Source: Lagopus muta (taxonomy: Eukaryota; Chordata; Aves; Galliformes; Phasianidae). From it: DNA of 64,000 nt. Made by a program: the position numbers and the translations under genes. Under the pieces are notes generated by a model. That model was not told where the DNA came from and did no database searches. It saw only the letters and a program-made list of their open reading frames with translations. This document shows, piece after piece, positions 13,818-25,464 of this stretch (positions within the stretch are counted from its first letter, which is position 1; the number at the start of each line of letters is the position of its first letter). Location of the stretch: NCBI RefSeq assembly GCF_023343835.1, contig NC_064433.1, positions 181,057,777 through 181,121,776 on the forward strand, given 5' to 3'.

Positions 13818-15130
13818 ATCACAGAATCACAGAATCACAGAATCACAAGGTTGGAAACGACCTGCAAGATCATCCAGTCCAACCACCCTCCCATTCCTAT
13901 CAGTGCCACAAGCTACTAAACCATCTCTCATCCAGGCGCCTCTTGAACACTGCCAGGGACGGCGACTCCACCACCTCCCTGGGCAGCCATTCCAGTGCCT
14001 GACCACCCTCTGAGAGAAAAAGTTTCTCCTAATATCCAACCTAAACCTCCTCTGGTATAACTTCTTGCCATTTCCTCGGGTCCTACTATTTGCCTGGGAG
14101 AAGAGGCCAGACCCTTTTGCACCACAACCTCCCTTCAGGAAGCTGTACAGTGCAATGAGGTCTCCCCTGAGCCTCCTCTTCTCCACACTGAACAATCCCA
14201 GCTCCTTCAGCCGCTCCTCATAAGACTTGTGCTCCAGACCCCTCACCAGTTTCGTTGCCCTTCTCTGGACACGCTCCAAGGCCTCAATGTCTTTCTTGTA
14301 GTGAGGGGCCCAAAACTGAACACAGTACTCGAGGTGTGGCCTCACCAGTGCTGAGTACAGGGGGATGATCACCTCCCTGCTCCTGCTGCCCACACTATTT
14401 CTGATGCAGGCCAGGATGCCGTTGGCCCTCTTGGCCACTTGGGCACCCTGTCGGCTCATGTTCAGCCGAGCATCAACCAACACCCCATGGTCCCTTTCCT
14501 CTTCACAATCATCCAACCACTCATCCCCAAGCCTGTAACGCTGCCTGGGGTTGTTGTGGCCAAAGTGCAGAACCCGACACTTGGTCTTGTTAAACCTCAT
14601 CCCATTCATCTCAGCCCAGTGATCCAGCTTATCTAGATCCCTCTGCAGGGCCTCCCTGCCCTCAGGCAGATCGACACAACCTCCCAACTTGGTGTCATCT
14701 GCAAACTTACTCAGGGTACACTCAATCCCTTCATCTAAGTCATCAATGAAGATATTAAACAGGATGGGCCCCAGTACCGACCCCTGGGGGACACCACTTG
14801 TAACAGGTCTCCAGCTGGACTTCACTCCATTGATCACCACCCGTTGAGCACGGCCCTCCAGCCAGTTCCTTATCCAACGGAGTGTAAAACTGTCCAAGCC
14901 ATGGGCAGCCAGTTTCCGCAGAAGGATACTGTGTGAGACCATGTCAAAGGCTTTGCTGAAGTCTAGGTAGACTACATCAACTGCCTTTCCCTCATCTACC
15001 AGTTTGGTCACCCAGTCATAGAAGGAGATGAGGTTGGTCAAACACGACCTGCCTTTCATGAACCCGTGTTGGCTGGGCCTGATCCCGTGGACAAGCTGTG
15101 TGATCTCTCCCAGGAGGATTTGTTCCATGA
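13818..15130 (-). mobile_element. CR1 LINE with nearly intact reverse-transcriptase half of ORF2
   Basis: This copy is in minus orientation and about 1.3 kb long. It starts at the low end with three ATCACAGA-type 3' terminal units and is 5'-truncated near 15130. The minus-strand frame is open across the RT palm and shows motif A DFSKAFD, motif [16 protein letters not shown] and motif [10 protein letters not shown], followed by the thumb and a C-terminal region. The open frame continues by chance into flanking DNA to 15302. The endonuclease domain and ORF1 are missing, so the copy is immobile. The lack of stops suggests a relatively young insertion. The C-terminal part is in a shifted frame also seen in two other copies here. 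Confidence 0.95.
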
Positions 15131-16534
15131 CTATCTGAAAAGGCCACTTGCAAACAGAGGCAAAAGCATCTGAGCATTTACTGTTCTTGTTGGAATAACT
15201 GAACGCAGGTGGAAACTCAGAAAATATACCTGGAGATCCTCTGCAGAGAGGTGGTGCTGGTGTTCCTTCCCGCTGTTCTCTGTTGGGTTGTAAGTGAACC
15301 ACAGGGGCTTTCCTCTGTGCGGGATTTCTGTTGTTTCACGAGTGGCAGAAGCAGAACAACTTCAAATTGGTCTCGATGTTTTTTGGGTTTTTTCTGAGTA
15401 AAGAATGGAAATGAGCCACTCTTTAAATACCTTTGGAGTAACTTTTTTTTCCAGGCAAAATTTGTCCCGGTGGTGTTCTCATCATTTGTGCTGCTGTAAT
15501 GCAAAACAATGCAATTACATTTCTACTGAATATCTCAAGCAGTATGTATGCTGTAGCCATTCTCAGGAACCAGGTGAGAGAAAACAGGAGACTGGATCTG
15601 CTCTAAATGACAGTGAAAAGAAGCATAAAGCTAGGGGCAGTATAACCCCTCAAGCTAGAGTGCATGAAGGACAGTTTCATTAGACCCTACGTGGTGAACA
15701 AAGTAATATGGTGAGCCCACAGCTGTGCTGGATGCAGTTCAGTAGATCTGGTTGTTTAAATTACAATTTGTGCCCAAAGTGCCAATTAAAAATGGCTTCA
15801 AGCAAACTCTGCACCTTGCTGCAGGGTCTCCTGGGAGCGATGCTGCCTGTCCTGAGCTCAGTTTGCAACTCCTCTTCCTCCTCTTCCACCCCTGCCTGCT
15901 TGAGCTTAGAGCCAGAAGTCTCTGCCCTGTGGCCATTCACCCTAGGCACTGATGTGGCAATGGATTTAAAGACAATAAAGAGAGAGAGGAAAAAAAACTA
16001 ACAACAAAAGGCATAGGCCTTAACTAAAAACAAAAGCTTATTCTAACTGCAATCAGAAATCCTCAAGATATTAATCTGTGTAGCCACACTCTTGATACAC
16101 AGTGCTGGGTGCAGGCTCACAGCTGGGAGGGGTCTTTGTGCATTGCTCCTTGCAGTGCCAAGTCTCTCCTTTCCTGTCACTGGAGGCCAGAAGGATGAAG
16201 CAGCCGCTGGGTCCCTGTAAAGAAGGCAAGGTGGGTGGATGCTGCAAGCATTCCTTTTGCAAGTGTGCATTTTGTTGTTGTTTTGTTTTGTTTTTGTTTT
16301 TGTCCTGTTATCTCTTTTCTGAATATCCCATCTGATATCACTTGAGGATAGCTAGGCAGACAGCACTGCTAAAACACATTTTATTTCCAGTGTTTCCCAT
16401 GGCAAGGCTTGTGATTCAGAGCCCCAAGGCACCTCCATTCCAAGCCCCAAGCACTGAGTTATGTGTCCTGGGCTGCATGTGCGGCTGAGCAAGGACAGGC
16501 TGTGCGTCCTCCCATGGGGACACAGGACTCCAGA

Positions 16535-16590
16535 GATGGGAAGGATGGACAGAAGAGAGCTGTAAGTCCTTGTGTGGCCCAAGAGGATTT
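16535..16590. repeat. Dispersed repeat, copy B (with 10554-10608)
   Basis: GATGGGAAGGATGGACAGAA, GAGCTGTAAGTCCTTGTGTG and GCCCAAGAGGATTT match the copy at 10.55 kb in the same orientation, about 6 kb apart. Confidence 0.6.
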
Positions 16591-18229
16591 ACCAGAGCTT
16601 GTGAGCAAGGGACCAAACGGGGCGTTGGCAGGACTACTCTGCGCAGTTGGACCACGGCAAAGGAAGACTCTGGAGACAGCTGGACAGAGTAGCATGTAGC
16701 CTCAGCAAGGCTGGAGAAGGCTTCTATTCTGCTTCTGTGTCCTGGTTCACCGAGATAACATCTGTGGGGAGACAGCACAACTGCTATGACTGTTCATATA
16801 TGGAGTGAATAGAGGAATAATACTTATTAGATCCCTGAAGGATATTAACTTACAGGAAAATTCACATGTCTAAGTGGATAAATAAGCCCAGTGCAATAGC
16901 CCAGTGCCTACTTCATGCCCAAAGTGTGATTCCTGCTCATGCACAGAAATGCCTTGAATCAGTCCTGGGTGCAAGGGCTTTGTGAGCACACACCTACATG
17001 TCTCTGAGTATGTGCTCCGAAAAATACGGCACCCTTAAAGCACATCTAAGGGACGCAGGTAACGTGGAGAACAAGTCAGAGCAAGGCCAGGGCTGGGGAG
17101 GGAGTGCCTTTGGTGTCAGGGTTCAGTGATACTGAAGCTACTGGAGCTACTTCTCCGGCAGTGAGTTTGCCACAAACCTTTCTGATTGTGATTTGCTGTT
17201 ACCAATAGGATTCTTTCTGTCATGTTCATGTTTTTCAAAATCAAAGTGCATGGATTCCAGCACACAGCTCTTTGCTCATTTTGATGGAGTATGTGAATAC
17301 AAAGTAGGATTTCAGAATCTCCCATATGGAGTTCAATTGCAAATTGGAGGGACTCTGCTCCTGGTCTGGGTCCTCAGATTTTGGAAGAAGGGCTGGGTGA
17401 TGCTGCTGGAGGTACTGCAGTGGGAAGATATGAAAGGCACTGAGAAAGGTTTCCAAGAAGGGAAACACAGAGGGCAGCTGAAAATGGCTTTGCTTGCAAA
17501 GGTTTAACAAAGGATTAATTGCTTCAAGCATTGCCTTGTGGGACTGTGGCACTGTGACAGAGCTTTCATAGCTGGACTAGAACAAACACCCTGGGTTGTC
17601 TCTTCCAGATTTTTGTACTAACAGAGGCATAAAATGCTGGAAAAAACTGCACTTGGATAGGAAAGCTGTAAAACAGAAACTTCCTTGATGGGAAATAAGA
17701 TTTATGGGAAGTGTGGCTGTGAGATAAAGAAAGGAGGGGAAAAGAGAAAGAACACTGGGCATTTTCCTGTCACTTAACACCAAAGGAAGAAAGGTGGGGA
17801 TTAAGCTGAAGACTGCCACTGTTAGTTAAATCTTATCATTCACATATTGCCTAGAAAATGTCATCCGCTGCTGTCCTGATTATTCCATATTTGGGCTGTC
17901 TGGCATTCAGCAACAAGTCATTAGCAAGATAGAAATGCTGCTATTGCAGTACAGTCTGAACTCTTTTGGAAAAAGCTTGCAAAACAATGAACAGCACAGA
18001 AAAAGTGAGCAAGATGTTCCTATTTCCCTGGGCTCAGCAGAGAGCGAAGGAATATGATATGAAGCTGAGATAACTCGAACCCACTTCAAAACCTATTTAA
18101 CAAATAAAATAGCAAACACTCTTCTGTACAAGAATCCTGGGGTCTGGATTTTATTGTGAGGATGCCGTGCTATTTTTTTTCTGATCTGTTGTTGGAGGTC
18201 AAGCAGAGGGGACCAAAAGGCAGATCCAG

Positions 18230-18950
18230 CCACGGTCCTTACAGCAGGACGTGAGAGTGTTCTCTGTCGTCGATTCAGCATGTGCAGGCTCAGCTGTCGT
18301 AGCCTTTTACAGCAGGAACTGCCTGTACCACACGTGTAGCTGCCGGCATTCCCAACAGCAGCCCCCCCACCCCGGCGCAGCACAGCGCTCCTCTGCGCAC
18401 AGTGGGCTGCCGTTCCTCGTGCAGGAGGTGCCAGCGAGCAGCGCTTTGCTGCGATGTGGAGCCGGCTGCCACCTGAAGGTTCACCCGCTGTTTTTTTCTG
18501 CGCTCATCGGCTCTCAGCTGTCCAACGCGTGTAAACCGGCCACAGAATCCGGGTCTGGGGGCTGCGCGTCTGCCACGAGGGTCAGCTGTCGGGGAGGACA
18601 CGGCTCGGAGGAGCCCTCCAGCTCCCAGTGTCAGCGCTGTGAAGGACAGGCCGGCGGCGGCACCCAGCTATTTATACCGCGGCAGCACGGCGGGCTCTGC
18701 AGGTGGAGCTGGGAAGCCGCGTGCCTGCTAACGATAGACTGCCTGCATTCCACAGCACGATGGCAGAGCCGTGCTGTCAGCTGGGTGGCACCGACTCACT
18801 GTGGCGGCTCCTGAGCTCCAGGCAGACCGTGCTTTCATCCCCAGGAGCCGTGCGGGCCCTCGCTGTGCTGTACAGCCCTGCCGAGGAGCCGAGCGGCCGC
18901 AGGCCCTGAGCTGCTGCCTGACCCATGGCCAGACCGGGCTGAAGCACGAC
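18230..18950. promoter_or_regulatory. Orphan CpG-rich block (possible promoter)
   Basis: CpG dinucleotides are frequent over about 700 bp (for example CCCCGGCGCAGCACAGCGCT and CCGCGGCAGCACGGCGGG), in sharp contrast to both flanks. A TATA-like TATTTATACCGCGG lies at 18669-18682. Open frames in the block (up to 187 codons on plus, 18251-18814) are probably a by-product of high GC. No recognised gene starts here. It may be a lncRNA promoter, an alternative promoter of a neighbour, or a GC-rich repeat. Confidence 0.45.
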
Positions 18951-21900
18951 AAGGAGCAGATCTGTGCTTTCTTTCCACTTGTGCTTAGGCCAAATTGCCT
19001 GGCAGCAATATTGGTGCGCTAATTATCGTGCTGGGCATCTTCTTCTGCATGCAGAACGTCGGCTTGGTGCAGGCCCCAGGCTGGTGTCCTGTAGCACAGA
19101 GGCTCTGCGAACTGCAGGCAGGGTGGCAGCTCTTGGGTGTTGCTGTCAGTTTATCTGCAATGGGTCTTCTGCACAGGGAGAAAATTCTTTCGGTGGCTAT
19201 GCATGCTTTGCAAATAATAAGCCATCTTAGAGTGACTCAACCGAGGAGCAATATAAATATGTGAAAAGTTGTTTTAAGCTGTGTCTGCAAATCTTTAAAT
19301 TGAATGAGCTTGAGTGTTACATTTGATCCAGTAATCACGCCAAGTCTCATTAAGGCCAGAACGTAAGCACAGTAAGTGCAGGTTAGGACCACTTTATATT
19401 TGACTAGATATTTTCCTGAGAACTGCCTGACCCAACTGTGTGACAGAAGCTTTCTTTTTTTTTAAACAACTTTATGAATGCTTGCTGGCATGGCAAACCA
19501 CAAGAACAAGATACAATAGCCTCTTGGTATAAATCTCTGTTAATGAGATCAGGACTAGAAACTTCATTGTTCAACCCGCATTCTGTCTGAACGCAATCTG
19601 CTTCTCAAATTATAAATCAGGGGCAAGACACTGTACCATTGTGTAACCCTACACCCTGGCTCTGGAATGTTTCCTAGTCACAAGGGGATTGTCATCGTTT
19701 CATTTATGAGAGAGCTATCAAACAGGCTTGGGCCATGTTTGGTCTACAAAATCCCCTCACATGAAGACAGATCCCCCCCTCCCTTCCAGCAGGGTATTTG
19801 TGCAGAACAGCACAGAAGCAAGCATTAATCACATGCCACATCCTGAAATCTAAAGAGGAGAGGAAAAAAAGTTATCATCTGTCTCACTGTCACAAGCAGC
19901 GCTAGCTACTGAGAATTAAGAATTTATGCATGTCATATACACATCCATCCCTGTAGGAAACAACAGCACATACTTGTAATAAGATCACTGAACTGGAAGG
20001 TTTAGTTGTGCCTGCAAAAGCATATTGTGTGTGAAGACAGTGCCATCCCACAGGCCCTGCTTCAGATAGGAGATCCCTTCTGGAGAGCTCAGTCCACCAG
20101 CGAGAGACCTAACTGCAAGCTCCAGATGGTGCAGCAATTTGGAGAGGTGCGAAGGACATAACGGTGTGCACGTTTTCATCCAGCCTTCTAACAACTCGAG
20201 GGAAAGAAGAAAGACTTAGTAATGGTGACTGGGTTAGATGTTGCCTAGGAAATCCCAGTGTCACTCTTCATGTCCACTGAACGCAGGCTGTTAAATGCTT
20301 ACCCTAAACATACAATCTTTCTGGTCAGCCAAACCACCTTTTGTTTCTGATTGGACTAAAGCTACAAGAACACTGTCCAGGAAGGAAAGGTTCAGCCAGA
20401 GCAACCTGGGATCTGCCTCCCTGCAATATGGAAAAAGGTCTGTGTGCATACCGTCCTTCCCTCCAGACACCTGCTGCCTGAAACCACACGGTTCTGCCCC
20501 AGCTGCTGAGCACTGCTGGTACTGCCACAGCAGTACAGTGCATCTAATTACAGCCCGAGTCTCCAAAGGGGACTGTGGGCATGGGCTGGCCAGAAATAGT
20601 GTGGTCAGTGGTGCAATGTGAATAACTATGGGAAAATAACTCCAGCAAACCAACCCTATCATCTCTGAAGGCTGTGTTCTCCGGTGCCCAACCCTCTGCC
20701 TACAGCAAGAACAGAAACTCAGATCTCTTGAGAAGGCAGCACAAATAATTGTTGCTTTTAATCTGAGAAGTCAGCAGGGGAAATAACTTCCATTGACAAA
20801 ACATGACCAAAAGATTTAAATGGACCTGAAACTATACATTTCCACATAGCCTCCAGCTGATCTGCTTAAGTTAAATTTAGTTTCAAAACCTTGTCTAGAA
20901 GTGTGGAAATAGACTTCTACATAAGAGAATTTTAAATGTTCTCATTTATTTTTCGTTTGACCAAAACTCTTTGCTAAATGTGAAGTAATATTTTCACATA
21001 TTTCACTTCGATTAATGGCACAGATCTTCAGTGGCCATCAACTAACAGACAATGGTCCATGCTGTTGGTGCATTTATCTAACAGTGTAAGGCATTAAAGA
21101 GATTCAGCATCTTCTAGCATCGCATTCTAACACCAGGAGGAAAGACTAAATATGAACAGACACTGCAAAATGGAGGAAAGGCAATTTGCCCCTCTTCTTC
21201 CCTTCCCTCCCACTCCCCCCCCCTTCCTCTCATTCTCTCCACTCCTCTGCTCTTTTCTATTCTTCATCCTGCCACCCTGAAAAAGCATGACTATTGAATG
21301 CAGATTAAATATTAAAGCAGAACAATTCCTTCCTTTTCAAAACAAACACAAAATTAATATATACAATTATAGAGAGATTATATGTAGATTTCTGTCACCC
21401 ACAGTTACTTCTGTCACCTGGATCACTGCCACCATTGTTGCTGGCTTGAGATTTCTATTTAATATTGAAGGAATCCTGCAGCTACAATTTGAAATACAAC
21501 TCCAAAAGCATTGTGGAGTCATCTCTAGTTAGATGGAGTCATGTTCATGCTGGGTGAATTCTCGTATAAAAGTAATGATTTTAGAGCAGGAATCGTTATG
21601 AACCACTCTATTATGAATATTATGATGAGAATGATTACAGAATATGGAACCTCTTGCCTACTTGCTTGAGCAGATTGATGTGTTTCAGTGCATTTAATGA
21701 CAAACAGGTCTAATTATTCCCACATACCGACAGCCACGTTTTCAATGCTGCTCCCTGCACCCAGCCTGCCCAGAAGTTTTCTGCTTTCTCTTCATGCACA
21801 CTGTCATTCTGTTTTTTTTTCTGCAGACTTCAACAGCACCAGTCACGTAAATGCAGCTTCCAATGGTGTCTTTTAGTCTCAAACATTTTGAGGCACCCTT

Positions 21901-24117
21901 GGTCCCAGCAGGGTGTAGTTACAGCAGCCAGAGGCCTTTCCCACCCTGTTAAAGCGCTCAGACCCGTCGCCTCCTCCCACTCCAGAACCCAGCTGCAAGT
22001 GCTGGAGCAGGTGGTGGCATGGAGATACACAGGATGCTCATCCTCTTCTGGGCTTTGGAGGGTGCAGCGTAGGAGGTGGAGCAGAAGGAGACTTTGGCCA
22101 GGAGCTTTTGTGCCCTACAAATCCCTGGTGGGTATCAGGATTTGTCACAGCCAGGCGTGCCTGGGCAGTAGCATTTGTAGTACAGGGCGTAGGTCGATCT
22201 GAAAGCAATGCCTCCTATTTATTTCCATAGAAACTAGAACAGATACAAAGAGCACAAAAACGGTATTTGATAGAGCAAATTCTCAGCTACCAAACACTTC
22301 TTTTCAACATAGTCACTGCCATTAGAGGGAAACTGACTGTCAAGTGGCAAATTTATTTCCAAAATGAGAAGCTTCCTGTGAAATGTTGAGGTTCACTCTT
22401 ACCAATGGACAATTAATTTTGAGCTTCATCTCTGCTGTGGTCACTTAATGTGACCTGTTGGACTTCAGCCTTTAGCTTAAAGTATACTTCACCTCAGAGC
22501 AAAAGACAGTACTTGAGGATTTAAACTTGTTTTAAAGACATATTTTTGTTCTGGTTTTTTTTTTTTTTTTTGGTATGTTTTCATGCCAAAATTTGTTTGT
22601 AGAAAGAATATGGACTAATTTCTTTATAAAGCAGTGAAAATAACAGTCAGAGTGAAGAGTTTTAGGAAGAAATCTAAGGTACCCAAATTTTAATGTTCAC
22701 GTTCAAGCCAACCTCACTGATTTTAGCGTCGTTACTTTTTCTTCATACTTGATCAATACAATAGTCTGCTTTTTAAAGTAATTCTGTGCGATGTAAAGAA
22801 AGCCTTAAATATCAGTCTGAAGGGTAATCATCGATTGATGGAAGGAAAAGGATTTGTTGGCTCTTCCCAAGTGCTCAGAATCCAGCAGCTGCCTCTGGGC
22901 TCGCTGACTTAATGCACATTCCTTGGTTCTGAGAGTCACGCTGCTCAGACACCTAAACAAAAACTGTAATGCTGCCAAAGGAATCAAAGCACTCTAAGAA
23001 ACAAAGCTATCGTCTTGGAGGAGAACTCTGTAACCCTAAATCGACTATCCTACTTGAAAGGATTTTCCTAGGAAAATACAGGCACCTGTTTTTGACAAGT
23101 CTTTCCCTGTAATTAAGAGAGGAAGCTGACGCATGGCCTCTGCTTTTGCCACCTAAACCGATTAACAGCAGAAGGATCCTGGCTGAGCTGGCATTCTGGC
23201 CTGCTGACTAGCAGGGTTGGTTTTGATCCATGGTCTCTGGTATTCGGATTATTTGCTTTCCCTTTCTTAATCTCTGTGGGGAAACTTTCCCTCACTATTT
23301 AAATATAAAATCCTCACCGTGCTGGAATGTTGCGGTATAGTGCATACAAACAGAGATGTAAGGGCTTAGCTTTTAGAGTGCAAACCAATTCTACAGTCAA
23401 ACTCAGAAGGCCTTTGTTTGTTTGCTTAGAGGGTACACAGATGTCTTCAGTGGGGAATTTGACATGTCCTTGAGCACCAAAGGCCCAATAAGCAGTAACA
23501 CACATCACAACCCTGTAGGCATATGGGCTCCAGCTTCCCCTTCTGGCCACTGGGACAGGACAAATGACAATGGCAACCATAAAGGGACACCAACTTTCAG
23601 CAGTTTTGATGCTTATACACAGTTTATCTTAAGAAGGTCCATATTGAATTCATCCCCTTTCATGTCTGTCAGATTTTCTCCCCTGACTCACTGCAATGCT
23701 CAGGTACAGGAGAAAGGTAGCAGGATTCCATTCTTCAAAGTGCTATTTACAGAAAACCAATTTTTCCATAAACATTTGTTGTCAAATTTCTGTTGCTATT
23801 TCTACACATGCAGCTAGACTTAATTTTGGCTGACATCACTCAATAGGAGGTAGTTTGAAAAATTGTCTGTTGTAAGGAAGGGCATAGTGGTTCTTATCTC
23901 CATTTTATGGACTAGTTCCCTCCTAAGCAATGGCAGCACTAATTAAAGATACTGATGTGATGATTTTCCCCATGTCATCATGGGGCATTATAAAGTTTGA
24001 AAAAAAGTATTTTCACCAAATATTATTTGATTATCTTCTTTTGGGAACGTGAAATATATCCAGGGAAATTCTTCTGAATTGTTCTTCTGAGTGCAGGTTT
24101 TCATGGTTGCAGTGGTA

Positions 24118-24185
24118 CCACAGAATCACAGAATGGCTTCAGTTGGAAGGGATCTTAAAGATCATCTAGTTCCTACCGCCTTCCG
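24118..24185 (-). mobile_element. CR1 LINE, short 3' end
   Basis: CCACAGAATCACAGAATGGC, TTCAGTTGGAAGGGATCTTA and AAGATCATCTAGTTCCTACC are the 3' terminus of a CR1 in minus orientation. Confidence 0.88.
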
Positions 24186-24632
24186 TCAGCGGGGTTGCAG
24201 TACTGTGCCCACCAATGAAATACAGCTCTCTGAATCTCCTATACACATTAACAAAGGTTAGGAATAACACTGAGTAGCATTCGATGATCTACTGACAGAA
24301 ACAAGTCCCAAATCCCACAGTTCCTTCTGGATAGATACAAAAGGAAAATCAGACATCTGATAGGGAATTACAAATCCGGAGCACCAGTAAAGTGCTTTTG
24401 CTGCTTCTTGCGGCTGCTTAGCAGCTTAGATCTGTTGGCTGATTCTGTTCACTGTGTGTACTTTTTATAGCTCTTGCAATGTTTGCTTTGCACTGAAACA
24501 GCAGAGGTAGAGCAAAAGAGAGGAGGTTAAAAAGTTACTGCTCCTTAAAAATTAACAAACTTCACAGATTTAGGTAACATGCTAGTTACTTAACAAAACG
24601 CCTGTGTTCTAGAACTGATGGAACAATGCAGA

Positions 24633-25464
24633 CAAGTTCAAAGGGATCTAGATAAGCGGGATCACTGGGCTGAGGTGAACGGGATGAGGTTCAACAAGGC
24701 CAAGTGTCAGGTCCTGCGCTTTAGCCACAACAACCCCAGGCAGCATTAAAGGCTTGGGGACGAGTGGTTGGATGACTGTGAAGAGGAAAGGGACCAGGGG
24801 GTGTTGGTTGATGCTTGGCTGAACATGAGCCAACACTGTGCCCAGGTGGCCAAGAGGCCTACGGCACCCTGGCCTGCATTAGAAATAGTGTGGGCAGCAG
24901 GAGCAGGGAGGTGATCATCCCCCTGTACTCAGCACTGGTGAGGCCGCACCTCGAGTACTGTGTTCAGTTTTGGGCCCCTCACTACAAGAAAGACATTGAG
25001 GCCCTGGAGCGTGTCCAGAGAAGGGCAACGAAACTGGTGAGGGGTCTGGAGCACAAGTCTTATGAGGAGCGGCTGAGGGAGCTGGGATTGTTCAGTGTGG
25101 AGAAGAGGAGGCTCAGGGGAGACCTCATTGCACTCTACAACTTCCTGAAGGGAGGTTGTGGTGAAGAGAGGTTTGGCCTCTTCTCCCAGGCAATGAACAG
25201 GACCTGAGGAAATGGCCACAAGTTGTACCAGAGGAGGTTTAGGTTGGATGTGAGGCTTTTTCTCTCAGAGAGTGGTCAGGCACTGGAATGGCTGCCCAGG
25301 GAGGTGGTGGAGTCGCCATCCCTGGCAGTGTTCAAGAGGCATCTGGATAAGGAGCTGCGAGATATGGCTTAGTGCTTGTGGTGGCAATGGTAGTAGGAGG
25401 ATGGTTGGACTGGATGATCTTGTAGGTTGTTTCCAACCTTGTGATTCTATGATTCTGTGATTCT
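24633..25464 (+). mobile_element. CR1 LINE, 3' 0.8 kb, same subfamily as 13.8 kb copy
   Basis: Plus orientation. It contains GATCACTGGGCTGAGGTGAA, an open thumb-domain stretch ([36 protein letters not shown]) and the terminal GATTCTATGATTCTGTGATT. A stop near 25205 (ACC TGA) and other lesions break the frame. It is highly similar to the copies at 13.8 and 40.0 kb. Confidence 0.95.

Larger units (their letters stand above)
15131..24117. other. Intergenic; CpG-rich block, no gene recognised
   Basis: Apart from the CpG-rich block at 18.23-18.95 kb and the repeat at 16.53 kb, this is unassigned sequence. Pyrimidine-rich low complexity occurs at 21180-21265, a T-run at 22550-22572 and a GTTTT/GTTTTT run near 16270-16305. 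I looked for exons of CFAP300, which follows CEP126 in human, on the minus strand and recognised none. Confidence 0.5.

Noticed and set aside
13827..15302. 491-codon minus-strand open frame as a host gene
   Set aside because: It contains the CR1 reverse-transcriptase motifs (DFSKAFD, SGVPQGS, FADD) and ends in CR1 3' terminal repeats; it is a truncated LINE.
18251..18814. 187-codon plus-strand frame in the CpG-rich block
   Set aside because: High GC lowers stop frequency; several overlapping frames are open on both strands and none resembles a known protein.
18995..19264. 89-codon plus-strand frame beginning with a hydrophobic, signal-like stretch
   Set aside because: No homology, no supporting exon structure; consistent with chance.
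1..24117. CFAP300 or YAP1 exons expected from human gene order beyond CEP126
   Set aside because: I scanned the minus strand for remembered CFAP300 peptides and found no convincing match. The gene may lie beyond the left edge, or I may have missed very short exons.
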